Below, in pieces: positions 59,097 to 64,000 of a stretch of DNA of 64,000 nt. This stretch comes from Flavobacteriales bacterium 33_180_T64. GTDB taxonomy: Bacteria; Bacteroidota; Bacteroidia; Flavobacteriales; Flavobacteriaceae. Numbering within the stretch: position 1 is the stretch's first letter; every line of letters begins with the position of its first letter. The position numbers and the translations under genes are program-made. The notes beneath the pieces were generated by a model. The model did no database searches, was not told where the DNA came from, and worked only from the letters and a program-made list of their open reading frames with translations. Where the stretch lies: NCBI GenBank assembly GCA_002162685.1, contig MAAQ01000014.1:393876-457875 (forward strand), given 5' to 3'.

Positions 59097-60110
59097 TTAT
59101 TCAGAACTTTTATTACTTTTCAAGAATTCATCAAATGCTATCTTGCTTTCATTTGTTAAATATTTTTTTGCTAATAGGATTATTGCATCCGGTCCTTTGT
59201 TTACCCATTTTGCGAGATTCTCATCATTCCCTTTGGCCTCTATCGCGAGCCATACCGCAACAGGCAAAGCACCCCATTTTTTTTTCATAGAACCTCTAGA
59301 TAGGTTAGCGTGCAAATCGTTTTTTTCTTCACTTGTAAGGTTTGACTGAGTAGATACTTTAATAATTTTTTCAGTAAATATTGGATATAAATTTTTGAAA
59401 GTATTTTTTGATGTCAGGGATAGAGAATCTCCTATAGGAAACCATTTAGCGGACATTGAACGATACATCCCAAAACCCTCCTTTACACATTCCCATAAAA
59501 TCTGATCTTTAAATGTTTTGAGTTCTAAGTTGTTTTTATTTGCCCATTGCTTATGAAGTAAATGTGTGAATTCGTGTGCAAATATACGGTCAATTCGATT
59601 GTCATTAACTGAGTTTTTTGCAGAACCGTATGCTTTGTTTAATGCTTTTACATCGAAACAAACAGTTTGATCTTTATATGAAAAAGCATCATCGCCACCT
59701 TGATACCCTAAAAGGACAGAAACGGTGTCTTTAAGTTTGATATTCTGAAAAGGTATTTTTAGAGAGTCTCTAAATGCATTCCATTTATTTGTTTTGGATT
59801 CAATTAAGTTTATCCAATCTCGTTCTTCTTTTGTTATTTGTTTAACCACATTTGAGAGAGAGTCAAGTTTATTAGCACTTTTCCTACTTACTAATACATT
59901 TTTCCATTCATTAGATATCTGATCGGAATCAATACCTATTTTAACCTTTATAAATCGGTTGTCTTCAATTTTGTTGATTAAAGAGTTCTTTTTTACTTTT
60001 ATACTTGATGGAGTTGTGCTTTCTGAATTAGTTTCTTTTTTTGAGTTTGAGTTACAATTCACTAATAAAATTGAAATAAGAGTAAGGAAGTAAATACTTA
60101 AGTTTTTCAT
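59097..60110 (-). CDS. HExxH metallopeptidase-like lipoprotein with a GATT tract at its start
   Basis: About 337 residues from MKNLSIYFLTLISILLVNC, with lipobox LLVNC (Cys19). RIDRIFAHEFTHLLHKQW contains the HEFTH zinc site, and WECVKEGFGMYRS offers a downstream Glu, as in gluzincin-like DUF2268 peptidases. The gene lies directly downstream of a 19-copy GATT repeat. A longer frame (from 60230) that reads through the repeat as (SINQ)n is open but would hide the signal peptide behind 40 residues, so the MKNLS start is preferred. Confidence 0.8.
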   Translation of the reverse strand: MKNLSIYFLTLISILLVNCNSNSKKETNSESTTPSSIKVKKNSLINKIEDNRFIKVKIGIDSDQISNEWKNVLVSRKSANKLDSLSNVVKQITKEERDWINLIESKTNKWNAFRDSLKIPFQNIKLKDTVSVLLGYQGGDDAFSYKDQTVCFDVKALNKAYGSAKNSVNDNRIDRIFAHEFTHLLHKQWANKNNLELKTFKDQILWECVKEGFGMYRSMSAKWFPIGDSLSLTSKNTFKNLYPIFTEKIIKVSTQSNLTSEEKNDLHANLSRGSMKKKWGALPVAVWLAIEAKGNDENLAKWVNKGPDAIILLAKKYLTNESKIAFDEFLKSNKSSE

Positions 60111-60111
60111 T

Positions 60112-60188
<77 letters not shown>

Positions 60189-60327
60189 TTGAATATGAGT
60201 GTTATAAAACATTTTTATGTTACATGACACTTGTATATTTTTTTGATAAATTATAATATTCGTTCATAGAAGATTATTTGTTCTTTATCTTCTACAAATT
60301 TTAATTCAGAAATCCTATTATAAAATT

Positions 60328-60462
60328 ATTGCCAACTGTGGTGTGTATGGTTAGTTGCGTTGGTAAGAAACTAAGTTAGCAAAAGAAAACGAGCTAGAGG
60401 GAAATCCGTAGGATTTTCCGTGTAGATACAGAATAAGTAATTAATTATACACGTTGTTAGCT
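60328..60462 (+). repeat. Interspersed repeat, subtype A
   Basis: Left end ATTGCCAACTGTGGTGTGTATGG, core GAAACTAAGTTAGCAAAAG, hairpin GGAAATCC, GTA, GGATTTTCC, right end AATTATACACGTTGTTAGC. Confidence 0.94.
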
Positions 60463-60498
60463 GCTGGCTTTTACTTCTAAAGCATTAAACTTCTAGGT

Positions 60499-61029
60499 CT
60501 ATGTTTTGTTTTTGAAAATAATAGGGTGGCATTTTTTAATAAATAGTTCAACATCTTTTGTGGATATATGGTTTGGATATGACATGAGTAATAATTGCAA
60601 TGGAGATTGACTTACTTGTGCTGGAGGTATTTCATAATAATGTTGATTTAGTCTAAAGCCAATTCTTTCATAGAATTTTATTCTACGTTCATTAATATTA
60701 GATGTAGGCAGTTCCACTTCCAGCAGAATTGGTTTATTATTAGTATTAATGAATTTATTAAGAATTAACTTCCCTATCCCTTTATTCCTTTGATCTAAGG
60801 ATGTTGCAAAGTGATCTATGTATCTATGTGTTTCAAAATTCCACCATAAGATAAATCCAATAAATTGTTTTTTATCAATTAAAATATCAAAATGATAATT
60901 ATCATTTTTTAAGATAGAGATTTGGTCATCTAATAATCTTCGTTCTTCAGAAGGAAAGGCTTCTTTATAGAGCTTCCAAGCATTCTGGAAATAATTATCT
61001 GAAATATTTTTTAGACGTATTAGCTTCAT
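60499..61029 (-). CDS. GNAT family N-acetyltransferase
   Basis: The 176-residue protein has the GNAT core: YFQNAWKLYKEAFPSEERRLLDDQISILK (N-terminal helices), FIGFILWW and HRYIDHFATSLDQRNKGIGKLILNKFI with the acetyl-CoA loop RNKGIG, then ILLEVELPTSNINERRIKFYERIGFRLNQHYYEIPP. The substrate is unknown. It is a single-gene unit between an A and a B repeat. Confidence 0.92.
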   Translation of the reverse strand: MKLIRLKNISDNYFQNAWKLYKEAFPSEERRLLDDQISILKNDNYHFDILIDKKQFIGFILWWNFETHRYIDHFATSLDQRNKGIGKLILNKFINTNNKPILLEVELPTSNINERRIKFYERIGFRLNQHYYEIPPAQVSQSPLQLLLMSYPNHISTKDVELFIKKCHPIIFKNKT

Positions 61030-61040
61030 TAGGTCGCTTG

Positions 61041-61256
61041 CTGCTAACGGTTTTGTGTGTGATTAGTTGCGTTTTAGAGCCTTGCTCTAGTTTATGCTTT
61101 TGCCGAATCAGCCGACGTTAGGAGGCAGGCAAAAACAGGGTAGGAAGGAGCGAGGCTTTCTTCGCTTATTTTCCGATAATCTAAAGATAGTAATTTGTAG
61201 GAGAATTTCCTCGTTTTAGCCAGCTTTAGCAATGAATTATACATGTTGTTAGCAAA
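61041..61256 (+). repeat. Interspersed repeat, subtype B
   Basis: Left end CTGCTAACGGTTTTGTGTGTG, TTTTAGAGCCTTGCTCTAG (AGAGC/GCTCT stem), hairpin TTTTGCC/GGCAAAA, GGAAGGAGCGAGGCTTTC, right end AATTATACATGTTGTTAGCA. Confidence 0.94.
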
Positions 61257-61262
61257 CGTTTT

Positions 61263-61928
61263 TTAATTGCTTAACGCTATTGACGGCTTACGTATCATAA
61301 ATATTCCAACCCATAGAAACCAAATTATTTGACTAATTCCAAAAATTTCTGTGAAAATTTCTAGTGGATAGATAGTTAGAATTCCTGCCGTTCCAACTAC
61401 AATACCGATAAAAATTAATGGTTTTGAAAACAATTTCCCTTTAAGAGCTATAATACTTATTAATAATACCCAAATTCCGCCGACAATTTCGTTTCCGCCA
61501 CCAAGTCCTTCAGAAATGATACTCACACTAGACCAAATTAGCATTGCCTTTTCTGGTTCATTAGTTCCAATTTCGATTACAGAGTTCAGCCCTATGTTTG
61601 CTATCATTCCACTAGCAATAACTAGTCCGACCCATATTATACCAAAAATAGAAGCTAATTTTGAAAAATTTGGTGAATAATTTTTTAATCGCTGATGAAT
61701 TGCTTGAACTAAAACTGCCAACAAAATTCCAAATAACACATAACTAATCAGATTTAAAATTGACAAAATAAGATAATTGTCAGAGAGAAAATTCAATTCC
61801 TCTGCTAGACTAGCGTTTGCATTTGGGTAGGCTAATATTCCTCCATAAACAATGAAGGCTGTGATGTAGATTAACGCTTCAAGAATGGCAAATATTCCAC
61901 CAATTTTTTGTAATTTTTTTAATCCCAT
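61263..61928 (-). CDS. DUF4386-like membrane protein
   Basis: The 221-residue protein has six transmembrane helices. The order of helices, the GGIFAILEALIYITAFIVYGG start, the EELNFLSDNYLILSILNLISYVLFGILLAVLVQAIHQRLKNYSP segment and the late GGGNEIVGGIWVLLISIIALK are like those of DUF4386 proteins, a family of unknown function. The assignment is by pattern only. It is a single-gene unit between two B repeats. Confidence 0.72.
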   Translation of the reverse strand: MGLKKLQKIGGIFAILEALIYITAFIVYGGILAYPNANASLAEELNFLSDNYLILSILNLISYVLFGILLAVLVQAIHQRLKNYSPNFSKLASIFGIIWVGLVIASGMIANIGLNSVIEIGTNEPEKAMLIWSSVSIISEGLGGGNEIVGGIWVLLISIIALKGKLFSKPLIFIGIVVGTAGILTIYPLEIFTEIFGISQIIWFLWVGIFMIRKPSIALSN

Positions 61929-61989
61929 ACTTCAAACCTTTTTTTTAAGACGATTTGGTATTGGTTTTGTTACAATGTTATTTCAAATG

Positions 61990-62206
61990 TTTGCTAACGG
62001 TTTTGTGTATGATTAGTTGCGTTTTAGAGTCTTGCTCTAGTGTTAAGCTTTTGCCGAATCAGCCGACGTCAGGAGGTAGGCAAAAATAGCGTTGGAAAGA
62101 GCGAGGCTTTCTCGCATATTTTCCGATAATCTAAAGATAGTAATTTGTAGGAGATTTTCCTTGTCTTAGTCAGCTTTAGCAATTAATTGTACACGTTGTT
62201 AGCAAA
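61990..62206 (+). repeat. Interspersed repeat, subtype B
   Basis: Left end TTTGCTAACGGTTTTGTGTATG, TTTTAGAGTCTTGCTCTAG, hairpin TTTTGCC/GGCAAAA, GCGAGGCTTTCTCGC, right end AATTGTACACGTTGTTAGCA. Confidence 0.95.
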
Positions 62207-62208
62207 CG

Positions 62209-62952
62209 TTATTTTTTTATGAATTTAGATGTAATTCCATTGTCAAATCTTATGAAGTATATTCCATTTGCTAAACTTTTAATATCAATTTTGTTATCGT
62301 CTTTAATGCTACTAAAACTTAATTGGTTTCCTGTAATGTCTAATATTCTATAACTTAATTGATTGGTTAATCCTTTAATTTGGATATAATCAACTGATGG
62401 ATTTGGGAAAATTTTTAAATTACTCTTAACTGAAGTAAACTCTGGTATATCCAATGTTGGCGGATTAAACACAAAGGAATCAACAACATCAAAAGCACCT
62501 CCAGAAAATGTAATTATGGCTCTATCTATGTTTTCAAAATTAGTATCTAGTGAAACAACTCCGTTTGAGTCAGATATAGGAAACCCATTAGTTTGAGATG
62601 CTACAGAAATATTATCTTTAAAACCTTCGATTGAAGCTCCATTTCCAAAAAAGTTTGTTAAATAGAAAGATTCGAATTTAAATTCTGACTGATCTATTGT
62701 TTCAATTGTTAGTGTTTCATTTGCTATAAAAAACAATAAGCTAAGTCCATTTGATGAAGACTCGCCATTATCAGTGTCTTCAAAGAAATTACCAGAAGAG
62801 AATATAAGCCTAAAATTACCAGATACATAGGTGTTTGAACCATAATCAGCAGTCTCAACAAAGGATTCAGAGTCAAAGTCAATTGTTGTTTGTGCTATTA
62901 GATGAGAAATGTTTAAGATTAAAGCTAAACCTAAAATGTAAATTTGTTTCAT
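62209..62952 (-). CDS. Secreted protein with T9SS type A sorting domain
   Basis: The 247-residue protein has a signal peptide ending HLIAQT, a beta-rich mature domain (about 25-165: TYVSGNFRLIFSSGNFFEDTDNGESS, IIDQSEFKFESFYLTNFFGNGASIEGF, AIITFSGGAFDVVDSFVFNPP) and a C-terminal Por sorting domain (LKIFPNPSVDYIQIKGLTNQLSYRILDITGNQL ... LANGIYFIRFDNGITSKFIKK). It is type IX cargo. The mature domain resembles that of the 57180 protein in its FESF/GFxD pattern. It is a single-gene unit. Confidence 0.92.
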   Translation of the reverse strand: MKQIYILGLALILNISHLIAQTTIDFDSESFVETADYGSNTYVSGNFRLIFSSGNFFEDTDNGESSSNGLSLLFFIANETLTIETIDQSEFKFESFYLTNFFGNGASIEGFKDNISVASQTNGFPISDSNGVVSLDTNFENIDRAIITFSGGAFDVVDSFVFNPPTLDIPEFTSVKSNLKIFPNPSVDYIQIKGLTNQLSYRILDITGNQLSFSSIKDDNKIDIKSLANGIYFIRFDNGITSKFIKK

Positions 62953-62983
62953 AATATTTTTTTTATTTCTATTTTTTAATGTT

Positions 62984-63103
62984 TGCTAACGTGTTTGTGT
63001 ATGGTTTAGTGACTAATTTAGCAAATAAAAACCGAATAGGAAATCCGCGGGGATTTTCGTAAGTAAACACAGACCAAGCAATTAATTATACACAGTGTTC
63101 TAC
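62984..63103 (+). repeat. Interspersed repeat, subtype C
   Basis: Left end TGCTAACGTGTTTGTGTATGG, core TAATTTAGCAAATAAAAACC, hairpin GGAAATCC, GCGG, GGATTTTC, right end AATTATACACAGTGTTCTACG. Confidence 0.92.
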
Positions 63104-63110
63104 GCAGTTT

Positions 63111-63704
63111 TTATTCAGGTTCTAATTCCGTTTCTTTTATTTCTCCGTTATTTATGTTTTCTATTTCGCTAATTTCAACTCCATAAATATTATTCTTATT
63201 TTCTGGATGTAGCATTTTCATTGTTTCATAATAATCAGCCAAAAACCTGTTTAAATCGATTAAACCTTTTGTGAAATAATGAACTTTAATTCCATTGTGC
63301 GAAACTTGAAGAGTTCCGTATTTTTTTTCTTCAGATTTCTGTCGTTCAATATTCCGTTTAAAGAATTCCTCAATTTTCCATATTGTATCAGTAATCGGTA
63401 TTCTCTTTTCGTAAACAACTTTCCATTCAGGATTTTCTTCGAAAGTATCTTCTTTAAATTCAGTTCGTATTTTTATTAAATCAGATTCTTTTGTGATTTC
63501 AATTCGTTCAGCTCCTTGATATGTGCAAACTGAATGGTTAAACCAAATCTTCAACGTATCCAATTCGGTTATTTTTTTCTTAAATTCTGTAATATCCGCT
63601 TTTAGATTAAATTCCGATTTTGCTAATTCTATTTTCTTTTCAGTTTCTTTTTTACAAGAAACCAAAATCAAAGTCAGAAGCATTATTTTGATTAATCTAT
63701 TCAT
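63111..63704 (-). CDS. Lipoprotein of unknown function
   Basis: The 197-residue protein has lipobox LILVSC (Cys17) followed by KKETEKK. The mature part contains LDTLKIWFNHSVCTYQGAERIEITKESDLIKIRTEF, a long charged helix near 115-130, and the acidic end EISEIENINNGEIKETELEPE. No family recognised. The start overlaps the stop of the upstream gene by 8 bases (ATGAATAG), so the two are translationally coupled. Confidence 0.68.
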   Translation of the reverse strand: MNRLIKIMLLTLILVSCKKETEKKIELAKSEFNLKADITEFKKKITELDTLKIWFNHSVCTYQGAERIEITKESDLIKIRTEFKEDTFEENPEWKVVYEKRIPITDTIWKIEEFFKRNIERQKSEEKKYGTLQVSHNGIKVHYFTKGLIDLNRFLADYYETMKMLHPENKNNIYGVEISEIENINNGEIKETELEPE

Positions 63705-64000
63705 TTTGATGCTCTAATATTAGTTCAATCTTATTTTCCGCAATCAATTTTTGAATATCACTAAACTCCATTTGTTTTATTTTTTCAATCTCAATTTTTG
63801 GTCGATATACTTTAATTTTCGAATAGTAACTTGCCTTACTCGCAAAAGTGTATAAATCAGTCGAATCTTTCTCTTTAGTCCAAACGTTTAATCTTTTCCA
63901 ATTTTTCCCAACAATTCCAAATTCAGATGTTTCTCCATTAACTATTATATCTGAATCTTTTGATTTGTAATAAATGTTTTGATAATCGCCATATTGGTCT
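63697..64000 (-). CDS. Hypothetical protein, C-terminal part cut by the window edge
   Basis: The minus strand is open from the window edge to a TAG at 63697-63699, giving at least 100 residues: DQYGDYQNIYYKSKDSDIIV then NGETSEFGIVGKNWKRLNVW, and ending KIKQMEFSDIQKLIAENKIE, LILEHQNE. The start lies beyond the window. No family recognised. It shares 8 bases with the lipoprotein gene downstream and likely forms one unit with it. Confidence 0.65.
   Translation of the reverse strand, partial: DQYGDYQNIYYKSKDSDIIVNGETSEFGIVGKNWKRLNVWTKEKDSTDLYTFASKASYYSKIKVYRPKIEIEKIKQMEFSDIQKLIAENKIELILEHQNE

Noticed and set aside
59081..59349. Plus-strand frames over the metallopeptidase-like gene
   Set aside because: They are antisense to a well-supported gene with a lipobox and HExxH motif.

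Overview
The window is AT-rich chromosomal DNA from a member of the Bacteroidota, most likely family Flavobacteriaceae. Evidence: two proteins end in type IX secretion (Por) sorting domains, many short secreted proteins begin with lipobox signal peptides, several starts are preceded by the Bacteroidota -7 promoter element TAnnTTTG, ribosome-binding sites are mostly weak, and the closest remembered relatives of many small proteins are flavobacterial. No tRNA, rRNA, CRISPR array, phage, complete insertion sequence or integrase gene was found. Genus cannot be told from the sequence.

Left part (1-39 kb). A glyoxylate-shunt locus (aceB-aceA with a divergent fatty-acyl-sensing XRE-type regulator and a TTCGC-rich operator region) is followed by stand-alone enzymes and regulators: SMP-30-like lipoprotein, DinB protein, two Crp/Fnr regulators, an epimerase, an astacin-like protease, a PLP enzyme, two beta-lactamase-fold serine hydrolases, an S41 protease with a MarR regulator, and a NIPSNAP lipoprotein under an AraC regulator. 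Next comes a split-Ada alkylation-repair operon (AraC-MGMT protein, 2OG-Fe(II) oxygenase, free Ada zinc-domain protein). An AraC-controlled cluster follows (SDR, NTF2-like protein, H-NOX-like protein, DJ-1/PfpI protein, quinol monooxygenase, broken NTF2-like gene) in which a 38-bp element is repeated at two promoters with identical spacing. Two related modules of membrane-anchored XRE regulator plus hydrolase end this part.

Right part (about 38.6-64 kb). Every gene is on the minus strand and lies alone or in a tight group of two or three. Almost every group is separated from the next by a member of one family of non-coding repeats (about 120-220 bp). The cargo is typical accessory material: secreted proteins of unknown function, GNAT, VOC, DUF1761, DUF2200, VF530, SRPBCC, HupE/UreJ, a bile-acid symporter family member, a zinc phospholipase C-like protein and T9SS cargo. 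About 36 copies of the repeat, some degenerate or truncated, are spread over the whole window, and every copy I could orient reads the same way. The copies share their ends (left GCCAAC/GCTAAC then GTGTATG; right TTATACACGTTGTTGGC/AGC, the two forming an imperfect terminal inverted repeat) but have at least five different interiors (called here A, B, C, D and E), most with their own hairpins. This layout resembles an integron cassette array with attC-like sites, although the core boxes are not canonical and no integrase is present. It is the main candidate for an undescribed system.

Decay is also visible: a broken copy of a FISUMP-domain gene whose intact relative lies 32 kb away, an IS3-type OrfA remnant, two single-base homopolymer frameshifts, and truncated repeats. 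A 19-copy GATT tract sits directly upstream of a metallopeptidase-like lipoprotein gene and is a candidate phase-variation switch.
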